The notes beneath the pieces are model-generated. The model was not told the DNA's origin. It saw only the letters and a program-made list of their open reading frames with translations, and made no database searches. A DNA stretch of 64,000 bases from Saccharum officinarum. Lineage: Eukaryota > Streptophyta > Magnoliopsida > Poales > Poaceae. The DNA is taken from NCBI GenBank assembly GCA_020631735.1, contig CM036167.1, positions 2,050,988-2,114,987 of the forward strand. Direction: 5' to 3'. This document shows positions 10,078 to 21,928 of this stretch, piece by piece (the stretch's first letter is position 1; the number at the start of each line of letters is the position of its first letter). The position numbers and the translations under genes are program-made.

Positions 10078-13000
10078 ATGATGGAGGAGGAAGGCGGCGC
10101 TAGTGGCAACGAGGAGGTGGTGTAGCTGGAGGACGCGGTGGAGCTGCTGGTGGAGCACCTTGTGGCGCCGGTGTTGCCGCGTGGCCAGGTCGACCGGGAG
10201 GAGGCCCTGCTGCTTGAGACCCAGGAGGCTGTGGCGCGTCAGGTCAGGAAACTTGTGCCTGACCCATTGCTCCTTTTTGTCAGTTGTGTCCCGCTAGCAG
10301 TGGGGTTTTTTAGAGGGTCGATCGGGGTTGAGGAACGGAGCATGGGGCTTGCGCCTCCTCCCCGCGCGACTCGTTTTTGGGGTGTATTTGGGTCGCGCGG
10401 CGTGCTACGTGCTTGTGGCATTCGGAATTCGTGGCTTCTACACAGGGGCGGATCCAAAGGGGGGGCTGGGTGGGCTCCAGCCCCTCTATAATCCTGATTT
10501 CTTCATTAAATATGTGTTCATTAGTCTTAAATCTCCATTAATCTCTAGCTTTAGTCCTAAATTTTCACTATTTAGCTCCCCCTTTGTGTTCATCCTAGAT
10601 CCGCCACTGCTTCCATAACTTTGTTCCGCTTAGTGTTGATCATACACTCTCTCTCTCTTCTTTTCTTTTTTTTTGCAATTGCCGATCGAGCTGCGGCTTT
10701 CCTCGTGGCGCCATCATGGAGCTTATTGCGGCTTATTTGTTTCGTGCTTGGGGCTTTTGGGATTCGCTTTTGTTTTTCCAATAACTCGTCTGCAACTTAC
10801 CTCACTACGCTGCCACGGATGTGGTTTTGTTGTTGTGCAGGTCCGCGCGACGGTTCTCCTCTACAACTACTACCACCGGAAGCAGTTCCCACAGCTCGAG
10901 TTTGCCACCCCTGATCGGTTCTGCCTGTCCGCCTCCCTCAACGTCAGAAGCAAAAATCTGCTCATGTACCTGAACCAGGCGCAGAACCGCCTTGGCAACG
11001 GAGCGGGGGCCGGGATCTCGGTTACTGACAAGGCAATCATCGACGCCTGCGACATTGCCGAGGCGCTCGACCCCACGAAGGACTCCCCCGAGATGATCAT
11101 GTGGCCGATCTCCAAGGTCGCAGTTCTGCTTCTCAATCGGAGAAAGAAAGTGTGCTTGCTCGAGCATGGATCTGAAACCAAGGGCGTCTGGTCGATGTTT
11201 GAGAAAGATATCACGATGGCATTGTTTGAGAAAGATATCAAGACAGCATTAGGTGGTTCGCTCAGCAGTGACATGTCAGTGCAGGGGTCGAGTAATAAAT
11301 CCATGGCACTTCCTTCTGAACTGTACGTGCTTCAGCAGATTGCATATTCAGAGGTGGAGCTCAAAACAGGTTCGTGCTATACACTTCTACGGTTTTTCTT
11401 CTTGAACTTACAGTGCATTGTAGTATGCACCCTTATTCTTTTTTAATAACTAAAGCAATTGGATGCAGCCTTGCGGCTAGTGGCTATAGGTCCATGCCCA
11501 TGCCTTAATTTGTTGTGGAATTGTAGTTCACCCACAAGCACAGGGGCACAAATATGGTCACTTTGTGGATTGGTTGCATCCATCAGCACATTAGAGGCGG
11601 GATTGGTTGCATGTACGAGGCTCAACCAGGCTCGCCAGATGCAATATACATGTGATTGGTTTCATGGTCTGGGTATCAGCCAGGCTTGCTCCGTGCAAAA
11701 GCCACCCCCTGGCCTGGCTCGCCCCGTGCGGAAAAAAATCCGCAATTTGATGGCCGCATGCATGGGCGAGCACACGGGAGAGCGTTTCCTTAAAGACTGG
11801 CTGCATTTGCCGTGCATTTATTTGTACATGCATCAAACCAAACGGGAACTCTGCTGGGCCAGGTTGTTCCCGTGCAATGTATTTATGTTATACTATAATG
11901 GAAATGAGGTTGCCTCGTGTGACAAAAAAGGTTGTTTCCGTGCAAGCAACCAAACATAACCCTCCTGCATGCATCCAGCATGGCTGCTGAGGGCCTGGAT
12001 GCCTAGAGCGAGCCTAGATTGGCCGGGAAGCCAACCAATCGTGTCCTAGAGTAACTTAGATTATGTACATGAGCTGATAGCAATCAATGTTCTTTTCAAA
12101 AGAGAAATACTATACAACACTTTGGAACACTTGATTTTTCCCTCTTCTCTCCCTCTCCCTCTCTTCGTCTCCATCTCCGGTGGGCTTAGAAGAATTTTTG
12201 GGAGGCAGGCAGGCCAGGCAGTGGGGACGGGAGAGACGGCGAGGCAGCGGCGGTGGTGACGCTGCCGAACCAAGCGGCGGAGGAGGCAGCCGGGCCAGGT
12301 CGGGGCGGGGGCGACCATGGCTGTGACGGCGGCGGGGGAAGGGGAAGATGGAGGTCGCCGTAGGCGCGGTAGGGCGGTGGGCAGCAGCGGCATGTCGGGA
12401 GGAGGAAGAAAGTGTGAAGAAAAAAATCGAGTGCTTGGGGCCGGTAAAACACCCGAGTGTTGTATAGACTGATCCTTTCGAAATTACACCTATTGTGTGC
12501 TCGATACACAAGTTGCTTCGGAAGCGGACTGTGTGCTTGATTTATTGATTTTGCAAATTCTATGCTTGTGCACCTATCTTTTGTATGTCTTAATAGGTAT
12601 GTCTCACACACTTTTGTTTTAATAGGTATGAAGCGTACAAATTTGCGTTTTATTGAAGAACATCGGGTGTACTCACTAAGTAAGAAAGGGACAGCTACCA
12701 TATTGTTCCTTCTGCACTATGATCAGACTGTCAATAGCAAGCTTAAGGAAATGCCTTTAGATGCCCTGATTGAAAGGTTTGCTTTTCCACTGTGCCTACT
12801 TTGTACCATTGCACGTTGCAGACCTAGTCAAATAAGTACAGTATATACTGCATACCATATCTTAGATTAATGTTGTTAGAGGCAGCAAATCAGGAAAGTG
12901 GCTAGATTGGCGCCCAATTGAGGCCTTGAGGGGAAGCCTGGGCGCACCATTAGCATGTGCTAATATAGGAGCTTAGCAAGAGTGATTGGGAGAGAATTAA

Positions 13001-16000
13001 GGGGTGATTGGGCTATGTCATGGGCCTATCGATAAGGATCGCTTGCTTAGGGGTCAAATAAGCCTCTCTATATAAGGAGAGAAGATGTGTCAATCTAATC
13101 AAGCAAGAATTAGGAGAAAAAACCTTCTCTCTTGCTTGGCAGTGGGCAAGCCCCCGGCCAGCCCCCTCTCTCCCTTGCAACCATAACAGCCACCATAACA
13201 AATCTCAGCAATGGTTACTTTGCTAAAGCACTTTCCACCTTTTCAAGATACTCTGTTCCATGTGTATATGATATAATGCTTGCTGATTGTCCCTTCTAAA
13301 TGAGTTGCTTTGCTTAGTGTTAACACGCAATTTTTCAATCATAGTAATTTATAAAGTTGTCCCTATTGAATTTCTTCCTTTCCTCAAACAGGATGAGTGG
13401 TCCTATATTTGAAAGTGGTCCGTACCCAACAACGACATCTGTTGTTGAATGCTATCATTTACTGCCATATAAGGAGGTCTTGTTAAACGTCCTGAACAGG
13501 TATACATAAAGATTTATTTCAGCTGATTATGAATGAAACCATTGATATCAAAATGTGTCTTCTTACAACTCTTTTAGGTTAATGACTAAAGATTACTCTT
13601 GACATGTTGCAGGGACTGGCCTTTGGGTTCTTCACTGAGCGTGCCAAAGGAGTGGGTATTTCAAAATGGGAAATCTTCATCCCTCTCTGAAATAGATGAA
13701 AGTTTGAAGGAACAAGAAGCTAATAGTAAAAGCAATTCTAAAAGGAAAAAAAAATAATCACAGATGTTTCAACTCCAAAGAAAAATAAGCAGGTAGTAAA
13801 AGCAGTTGGTGATAGTGGCACCAACAACTATTAATATATGCATGTTTATGTGTTAAACTTCAACTTAAAGAATTAATTATCTTTCAGATACCAGATGTTG
13901 ATCCTGTAATTAACGACCATGCCTTGAAAAGCCAAAAGGAGAAAGTCACTGAAGAGTCTGGTAAGGACAATCCTATCCAAGAAAAAAGAAATTTCTTTTT
14001 CCTATTATTGATTACTTCCATATTGATGCTCCCAAATCTTAATCTGTATACTTCAAATTGCATTTCAGGTGACATCACAGGTAACATGAATGTTCAGAAG
14101 TATGCGACACTGCAATTACTTCAAAAGATGCGAGATGATACAGTATGTTACATATTGCAATCCATTCATTTCTGAAGTTGTGAACACAAGGTTGACAAGT
14201 ACCCTTGTGTGTTCATTTTGTGATGAGTGATTGTCAATGTGATCCACGAAGTAGGTTGAGTGGTGACTAACCCTACCTTAGCGAAAGCCTTGTGTGCGAC
14301 ATGTCTCTTGGCTTGTGTTGTGCAGGTGTGGAGCACGGAGACGGTAGCCGACGGTGAGGTGAAGGTCAAGGAGGACGTGCCATGCCGATGGACTTGAGGG
14401 GTGAAGGACGGACATGAGGCTTGGACCGAGAGACCCAGAGGCCGGGTGGCTAGCCGCACTGGCTGACACTTGGGACATCGACAAGCGCGAGAAGACATGG
14501 GAGTGACCGTGTTGACCGTGGAGGTGACACGCGTCGGATGGCGGGGGACGCGTATGGAGTACGCTACTCGCGGAGCGGTTTGATGGTTTGGGCCTCAAAA
14601 CCATCGGAGGCGGGTTTACGGGTTTGGGCCTCAAAACCCGGGCGGAGGTTCCGAGGAGGAACGGACGACACGTGACGGCATCGGGGAGTTCGCGTCGTGG
14701 CGAAGCTACCAGTGAGGAGGCACGGTGGCCGTCGGATGAAGCTGACACAGGGTTGGACCTTTACGTCCTTGGGCTAAATGGTTTGGCTCATTTGTATCCA
14801 GGGGCAAAACTGGGAATGTGTAATAGCCATGTTAAATAGGATGAGGGAGCCCCATCTCCCTCACCTCCTCCATTTTCATTTTCTCTTTTAGGGTTTCTTC
14901 CTCTAGTTGCTTGTGTGAGAGAGGTCCACTAATCCACCGATTAGTGTAAGAACCATGAATCTTTGAGGGAAAGAGGTCCCGAATCCTCCGGTGTCCTCCG
15001 GTATTTGGCGGATAAAGCAATTTGTGTGTTCTTGATGTGTTCTTCACGAGCTCCTCCCTTCCCCCTCTAGTTCTTCCTTTGATTCGTCGTTTCTAGCTTG
15101 TTTTGATTCGTTTTTGTTGCGTGGCCTTGATCAATGATGTGAGTTGAGACTTTTCACCGAAGGATTTGCATCAATTTCTCACGAGATCATAGATCGGGAC
15201 GAATCAAGAGCTAGGATTCGTTTTTGGGGGATTTTCATGTTCTTTTGATTTCCCGTTGATTGGCTTCAAATTAGGCGTTGATTTCTTAGAGTATGTTCAT
15301 CAACTCCATGGAGATCACGTGTGCAAAGTTTGGGAGCTATCTCTTTTGATTTGGTCAAGTTTCTTTTGTTTACTGGTGCCGTTCCTTTTTCTGTTCAGCA
15401 GCTTGGGGTTTCGGTTCGTGCTTTGGAGTGCAGGTGCTCGTCGTGTGCTGAGGCAGGGGAGCACTACCAGCGCCGGTGCAGCACCGTGCGTGCTCTGACG
15501 AGCAGCGCTCTTCCTTGGCCAGGTGCACGTCAGGTCCCTTCGTTGGTTCTTCTTCTCCGGCTTCCTGTGCGTCAGTCCACCTCCCTCTCTGCTGTTCGTG
15601 TTGCGTCGCCAGGCTTCGTGTTTCCTTGCTGGCTGTCTTCTGCGTGTGTGTGCTTGGAGCAGCAGGTTTGAGTGCAGCCCTATGTCTCTCTCTGTAGCTA
15701 AGTTGTTATTGATTGTTCTATCTGCAGTTTCTTCACTAGTGCGTACCTTGTTTTTGCTCTGAATTTGTTTTATTGCAGCAGGTGCCATGACATGCTTGAA
15801 TTTTGCAATCCCTCTTGTACACATATTCTGCTCTAGTGTGTTCTGCAGATCGACAATTTTGAACAACAAAAGCTGGTGAAGAGCAGCAGTACTAGTACTT
15901 GTTTTAGCTAGGTGAGCAGCGACAACAGTGAGCAAAATTGATATTGCTTCTGCTAGACATTACTTTCTTGCTACAATACTTGTGTTTGTTTATTCAAGTG

Positions 16001-17938
16001 AGTAATTTCATTTCAGTCTTTATTTAATCATAAGCATTGTAGCTAGCTCCTGGGATGTCTCGGTATGTTTCCTGCAGCTCCTTGGAGGTCAACATGGCTC
16101 TAGTTTTTTTTATTTCTATTTGCTCCAGTGCAGTACCTGTTCAAGCTAGTGCAGCAGCTCGTTCTTAGTTGTTGAACGTTTTTGATTGGTCTTTGGCTTA
16201 GTTCTTTTATCCGTAAATTACTATAAGCATTAATTGGTTAATCATTGGAGTATTAAATCATTTCTCCTTGCTTGAATTAGTATTTACGGTGGAAGAGTTC
16301 AAGGCTTACTGTTTTGTTCGTAGTTTCGTCGTTTGAGCTCCGAATCATATTCCGTCTTTTGCGTTGATCTTCTATTATTTCATGGATGCTATCTAGGTAC
16401 TCTAGTCACCGGTTGGCTTGGGTATTATAGATTTGGGAACAATAGATATGGTTTGTTTTTGGTGGTGAGTTTGGGACAGTGGTCGAAAGTTTCGAAAGAA
16501 ATTTGAGGCTCCCATTCACCCCCCTCTGGTCGCCGTTTTCGGTCCTTCAGAAGTTACAGTGATGCTTGTTGATCATAATTCTTCTTTTCCTTGATAACCT
16601 AATGTGTACTCATCTTAGTCTATCTATGTCTCAGCTCCGTGAGCATTTTGTGCTTGGAGATCGAAGTGCTGAGTACGAAATGGACATTCAAACAATCTTG
16701 ACAGGTATTTTACCTTTTCACAACTAAATCTAGATAAAATGGTCAATAACAGTGTGAAATCAAATGATCTTGTGGCAAACAACTTGTCTTTCCATTCCAC
16801 AACGTTACTAAACAATAGCATGAGGGCCTTGTACTCTTAGGCTTCGATTTGTATATATGAACCTTGGTCCAAATGATGGAGTTGGGCGTCACCATCCCAT
16901 CCAAACAAGGCTGCAGAATACAAGTGCATGAAAATTATTTAGCCTCCCAAGGACAACTAGCAAGATAACTTCAATTCCGGTAGAGTAATTGTAGACCTAT
17001 ATATATCAACATATCTTTTCAACTGTGATTGTTGCTAATCAACCTCAATCTTTTACCTTCAAGTTATATCAAACCATGTGCAGAAACGGAGATGACACCT
17101 AAAGTAACGTCAATCCTAAAGAAATATGAGAATAGTGGGAAGATGATGGAAGTTGCCAATCCAATTAGCTCTGGAGAAGGATGCCAAACCATGAACATAA
17201 AGAGGAAGAAACTGAAAGAAGCCATACTTCTATGCAACAAATGCCAGGCAAGAAACATCATCTGATGTAAATTATTATCATGACTGCCTCTACATTCCTC
17301 TGTCTGACAGTAGTCATTGCAGGAACTGAATGACATATGCCGTGAGAGCAACTGGATTCTTCCAATATACAGAGTACTTCCTTCAGTTACCGGTGGTATG
17401 TGGTTGATAATCACTGATTTTTCAAGTTCCTGCATGTCGTAGCATGGAGTCCTTGGACCATATAGGCATCAGAATAATGCAGTCAGATTTAGGCTTCACA
17501 GTCTGCTCTTGCACTGTAAAGCTGACACATATATAGCGGGCGACAGTTCTCATATAAAGCTACCTTTAAAGTCTGGACTCTGATAGGTGCTTACACAAGT
17601 TGTTGTTATACCATACTATATGCACGATCTTAGAACTTATACATCCTAATCACAATTTGAATTAGTCAAATGTCCTCTGGTAAATATAATCGGAATCTCT
17701 TTTTCCTCCAGGTCAGCCTCGGGCAATCTTTCCTTATAGCTTTTAATTCCTAAATGTTCGATCTTTTACAGTTTGTACTCCTATATCTGCAGATATGTAC
17801 CAGGCCAGTGTCCACCTTACGGGCCCAGATTTCAACTTGAGTGCAGATGGTGATATGAAGGTCACCCCTCATGAGGCACGAGACTCAGCGGCATCCAACA
17901 TGCTGTTTCAGCTTCAGCAGAAGGCAAGGGAAGACTAG
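10078..17938 (+). CDS. plant protein with C-terminal dsRNA-binding-motif-like domain; 11 exons, two apparent lesions
   Basis: I traced coding exons at 10078-10242, 10841-11369, 12626-12776, 13392-13499, 13613-13792, 13888-13960, 14069-14142, 16635-16704, 17084-17247, 17323-17395 and 17793-17938; phases agree at every junction, giving about 576 residues. The N-terminal half has a compact conserved-looking block (VLLYNYYHRKQFPQLEFA) and a later KVAVLLLN strand. The middle is Lys/Ser-rich and probably disordered. The last 75 residues fit a double-stranded-RNA-binding motif: LNDICRESNWILPIYRV, then MYQASVHLTG, then VTPHEARDSAASNML. An RNA-binding role is inferred from that fold; the gene itself I cannot name. 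Two lesions appear: TAG at 10123-10125 (codon 16 from the first ATG, probably once CAG), and a run of nine A at 13746-13754 where ten would keep the frame open to the donor. Intron 9 (17248-17322) is GC-AG. Introns carry a solo LTR and other insertions. It may be a pseudogene, a null allele, or intact apart from sequence errors. Confidence 0.75.
11195..11248 (+). repeat. 27-bp in-frame tandem duplication in exon 2
   Basis: Two adjacent 27-bp units share TGTTTGAGAAAGATATCA and encode FEKDITMAL followed by FEKDIKTAL. The duplication keeps the frame and adds nine residues to the region after KGVWSM. Confidence 0.85.
11590..12050. mobile_element. MITE candidate in intron 2
   Basis: The block starts near GGGATTGGTTGCATG and ends near CCAACCAATCGTG, so its ends are inverted copies of GATTGGTTG. 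The interior is rich in CCAGGCT, GCATGCA and CCGTGCA words and encodes nothing. Boundaries are approximate; no target duplication was confirmed. Confidence 0.4.
12109..12467. mobile_element. MITE or Pack-type element candidate in intron 2
   Basis: The ends are inverted copies: CTATACAACAC at 12110-12120 and GTGTTGTATAG at 12457-12467, with further inverted similarity inward (CACTTGATTTTT / AAAAAATCGAGTG). The 300-bp interior is very GC-rich, unlike the surrounding intron, which would fit a captured gene fragment. I could not identify a source gene. Confidence 0.5.
12874..13200 (+). repeat. LTR-like fragment in intron 3
   Basis: Starting TGTTAG at 12874, the segment contains a TATA-like CTCTATATAAGG near 13066-13077 followed by a leader-like stretch and a C-rich tail ending near CCATAACA. 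The order resembles a short copia-type LTR or TRIM. No target duplication was found. Confidence 0.35.
13746..13754 (+). other. A9 homopolymer that breaks the frame in exon 5
   Basis: With nine A residues the frame reads KRKKK then TAA. With ten it would read on as IITDVSTPKKNKQ to the CAG|GTAGTA donor at 13792 in the phase needed by exon 6. The site is therefore either a homopolymer sequence error or a real one-base deletion. Confidence 0.7.
14179..16549. mobile_element. solo LTR inserted in intron 7 with 5-bp target duplication
   Basis: The 2371-bp block begins TGTGAACACAAGG and ends CGGTCCTTCA, with TG...CA termini. It is flanked by the perfect direct repeat GAAGT (14174-14178 and 16550-16554). 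It contains no gag or pol motifs. Its end (TTTGAGGCTCCCATTCACCC) resembles the LTR ends of plant copia elements. A lone LTR with an intact target duplication is the expected product of LTR-LTR recombination. It expands the intron between the exons ending at 14142 and starting at 16635. Confidence 0.85.
17248..17322 (+). other. GC-AG intron (intron 9 of the dsRBM-like gene)
   Basis: The exon end CAG is followed by GCAAGAAAC rather than GT, and the 75-bp intron closes with GTCATTGCAG. Both neighbouring exons are phase 0 here, and reading through meets TGA within six codons. CAG|GCAAG is the known strong consensus of minor-frequency GC-AG introns. Confidence 0.75.
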
Positions 17939-18201
17939 GAGAGCAGCATGTCTCCACACAACCCCTGATGCTGCATCTTTGTTGGGTATCAACTTCTGAA
18001 TAAGGAAGCGAGCATGTGACTAAAAAGAACAGTCGCAAATGAACATGCTGGGAGAAACATCGTGATGTTGTTTGGCTCCCATGATCTCCAGAGATTACTG
18101 GTGTTTGGCACTGTGTTTAAATTTCTGGATACCACTGTGCTGTTGCTTTTGCGAGTTCTCTAGCTGCAGCGTGCATTATTTGGTTGTGAAAACAAAAATC
18201 A
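17939..18201 (+). other. 3' untranslated and downstream region
   Basis: Sequence after the TAG at 17936-17938 lacks coding potential and leads into the microsatellite. No exact polyadenylation site could be assigned. Confidence 0.4.

Positions 18202-18277
<76 letters not shown>
18202..18277. repeat. (TATC)n microsatellite, about 19 units
   Basis: An uninterrupted run of TATC tetranucleotides, followed by a short CGAT-rich tail (CGATCGACCGATCGATCG). It is likely to vary in length between individuals. Confidence 0.97.
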
Positions 18278-18745
18278 CCGATCGACCGATCGATCGATCT
18301 CTATTTGAACCTACTAATTCTTGTTAGATGGCGTTTGCTGGACAAGCCACAACTTTCTGCAGGTGTGGTTCAGTCTGCAGTCATTTTCTTGTTGGACGAT
18401 CTGGGTTTTCACTTGCTACCTTAACTTGGCCATGTTCTTTTTGTTTCGCTGCATTCCCTCTGTTCGCGCATGGTAGCCTGGTAAGAACCGGTGCCAGGAG
18501 AGGTTCTTTGGTTTTTACGCCGTGGACTCTAGACTGTAGTTGTCACCCTGCTGTTGTTGGGAGTCCAAACTCCAAATTAAAGTTCTGAAAGGATCGCAGC
18601 ATTTGTATGCCAACTGATCTTTAGAGATAGCCTCTCGATCGAGTATGAAGTAACTCGATGACCATCTCCTCAAATGAAAGCATGCTAGACAGGTGTGGCT
18701 GTAGCCGAATATGGAGGTTGCAGAGCAGTCCATCTGCTACCGATG

Positions 18746-19745
18746 TAGCGCAGTACACACTGTTACTATTTTGAATATACTTGCTCGTGTTACAAGATAA
18801 GCAATATGAGACGTCTAATTTATTTAGGGAACCTCTACTATTTTGATTGGCAGAAACCTTTTTTTATTCATTTTTTAAGTTATTGTTTTCGCTAGGATGA
18901 CTGTTCAAAATTGAAAACCCGCAGAATACTTTATTGCAGAATTTTACAGTTGAACAGGTAGCCTGCACACACCTCCTGAACAATAAACCTGAAACATCTA
19001 ACTGACAAGTTCTCTTCTAATAAAAACAACAGCAAAGCTTTTGCTATCCTTTCAAAAAAAAATCACAAGTTCTCTCAATATTTTCTTGTTAGTACTTGTT
19101 TTTTCCTATCGTCTTATGTACGTTATAGGGGGGAAAAAAAGAGGTACCCTGCACACAGCTGGAGGTCCTAAATTTGCGGCGGTGGAACTGGACATGGAGG
19201 CATTTTGTATGTAGGTTGCATTCTTACTGGGGCATGTGATGTCACTGTTATTGTTCAGATAATGAGATTTCAGTTCTCTCGTCTGTTCACGTAGCATGAG
19301 AAACTTCTCTTGCCAGGTTTGCAGTCGATGCTTGCTATCGTCACTGCTGCCGATGTAGCCCTGACCCCTTTTCAGCAATCTTCGTTTTGCCAGGTGAGTT
19401 GTGTTTGCCCCCTTGCTTACTTATGGAACGTGTGTCATCAGTCCAGCTTGCTATTGTTAACTGAGTCATCAACTTATCCTTAGTCTAGTGTCAGTTTCAC
19501 TTTACATCATTTTCCTTGTTCTTTTTTGTCATTTCACCTATAAATCCTTAGCAGTTTACCAAATAAAAACAAAACGTGCAAAATGCAAGAAGCATTTTGA
19601 GCGATCATTTTACCAAACCATTTCCTTTTACACAGCATCTCTGTGCAACAAACCTTGCAATTCCTAGATGGACTTTTCATCACAATATTTTTGCATACCG
19701 TTACTGGCTCTTCACCTAACACCTAACATCCACTGTCGCTATCAA
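18746..19745. repeat. degenerate segmental repeat, copy R1
   Basis: It shares ordered blocks with 24350-25760: GGTAGCCTGC(A/G)CACACC, AATAAACCTGAAACATCTA, GTAGGTTGCATTC, TACTGGGGC, AGGTTTGCAGTCGATGCTTGCTATC, AACGTGCAAAATGCAAG, GGACTTTTCATCACA. No coding frame is conserved, so the function is unknown. Confidence 0.7.
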
Positions 19746-21464
19746 GTTTTTTTTTCCCCTTTTAGAGTAACTTGATACATTTGGCACTCATATAACTGGA
19801 ATTCTAAAGGCATCGTTGCATTTGTCTTGTATTTTGCATAAACTTTGAATATTTCTGTCTTTCCTTACTGGTCCCTCTTCTGTCGGGATTCATCTGTGTC
19901 TCTTTCAGCAAATCCATAGAGTCGTTGTGATCACAACTCCTCTCTTTCAATCCGTAGAGTCGTCCTGGTGGTATGAAGCCTACTTTTCAAATTTCTATTG
20001 GCTTGTATATCTATGTTTTTCGCAGAAATGTTAATCAAATGAGGCCATTTGATCATGATAATGGTTCAGGTTTTCCTTGTTTAACTTCATTCTGTTAGTC
20101 TCTTGACTTCTGAGCACGTTTTATTCTGGATAAAATGCAATTTCCTATGGAATTTTGTCTTTTTAGTATTTACTAGCAAAAGTGCTCTTGCGTTGCAACG
20201 GGAGAGAAAAAACTATCTAATATATAAAGAAAACGATGACGAGAAAATGGTACATAGTATCTGTGTTTCTATTTTTTTCCCTGTTCGTCTGTGCTTTAAT
20301 TTGTTTATCTACTTAGGTAGTTTTGGGGTTTTTTCCATAATAAATTAACATAAAAATAATAAATGTAGCATTATGAGTCTTTTAGCCATAGACTCTTTTC
20401 TAAAAAAATCACCACCAAATTATTCGTGTAGTTTTGATTGAAAATAAAATTTGTTGTTGGTGGACCCCTGGGTTTTTTTACATAAATAAATAAGAGTTCT
20501 AGTTATTAAAGCGTGTAAACCACTTTAATCAAGCAATTTGGAAAATAGTGGGCTCCTCTTCCCTTTTGATCGCATTTTTTGGTTAGTTATATAGATATAG
20601 GGTGAATAGTATTTCTTATATATATACAATATATACACGCATATATATGGAAACGTGCAATTTTTTAGTCTACATTATTGCCCAGCCAACCATGTAGGAA
20701 ACGTATAGGTGCAACACCGACTTGGTCATGCCTAGTAATATCAGACTCGAAAACAAAATCGGAAATCATAGAACTATAAGAGAAAGATATCAAAAACCAA
20801 AACAAAGAATTGATCGATCAGCGTGGAATCGGATTTGGACTCAAAGACACCACGTTCGCAATGGCCTGGTGACCGAGGCTTCTCTCAGATTGATATCTTA
20901 TTTTTTTTATTTTATATCTATACTATTATTTCCCCTAAATCGGAAACAGCTACAAGAAAAAAAATAGTTGCAAAAACATAAACGCAAACCATCACGTACA
21001 TTACATGGGAGAAAGACGGGAAAAACGGTTTCACGCAAAAACAGTTTAGGAAAATATAAAAGCCGATTCTCAAACAAAAAATGTTGAATTAGGATGTCTA
21101 GTCAAATTACTCAAAATCGAAGAGATCTATTTGATTAGAATTAGGATTCTTAGCTATCATAACTATCTAGGGTCATATAAGTTTAGACGGAAGAAACTCT
21201 CGACTACCGGTAGTTAGGAGGAGGTGGACGAAAAAAAGACCTAAAATTTTGCCTCTTTAGTATTAGATATAGATCAAATTACTCAAAATTGAAGAGATAT
21301 ATTTGGATTAGAATTAGAATTCTTAGCTATCATAATTATCTAGGGTCATATAAGTCTAGACGGAAGAAACTCTCGACTACCAGTAATTAGGGGGATAGCC
21401 TAAATTTGAAACAAATTTTAAATTTAACCCGCATTTGAATTTTTTTTAAATCTAACCCGTTTGG

Positions 21465-21622
21465 CCCCGCCACCATGCATGGCGGGGCAAATGCACTGAA
21501 CCCCGCCATGCATGGTGGAGGGGTGCAGGTCCCACGTGGCACGCTGTAGGCCAGCGTGGAAAGGAGTACCCCGCCATGATGCATGGCGGGGTACCCCTAA
21601 CCCGCCATGAATCATGGCGGGG
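21465..21622. repeat. cluster of four CCCCGCCATG hairpins, left arm
   Basis: Hairpins lie at 21465-21487, 21501-21523, 21566-21594 and 21601-21622. The third has 12-bp perfect arms (GTACCCCGCCAT / ATGGCGGGGTAC). A matching cluster lies in the right arm at 23231-23416. Confidence 0.85.
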
Positions 21623-21928
21623 TACAACCCCGCCCATTTAAAAGCCCGGGCACTTCTTGTTTTTGGTCATTCATCCATTCCATTTCCCGCAGCGCCCCTC
21701 TCCGCCCTAGGACCGAGCTCCCCCCTCGGCGCCCCTCCCGCCTAGGGCCCCTCCCCGTCGGCTACCGGCCCATCGTCGGACCTTGTTCCGGCCACCCTTT
21801 CTCTGCGTCCATCGTTGTAGTATGTTTGGTTAATGTAGTTAGTAAAGTTATATTAGTTTTTATCATATTGATATTGTACATTATATAAGTGATATGTGTT
21901 TTGTGTAGAAATCATTTCGTGTTATTAG

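Noticed and set aside
18072..18308. 78-residue ORF ending in a SIYLSIYL repeat
   Set aside because: The repeat is merely the translation of the (TATC)n microsatellite.
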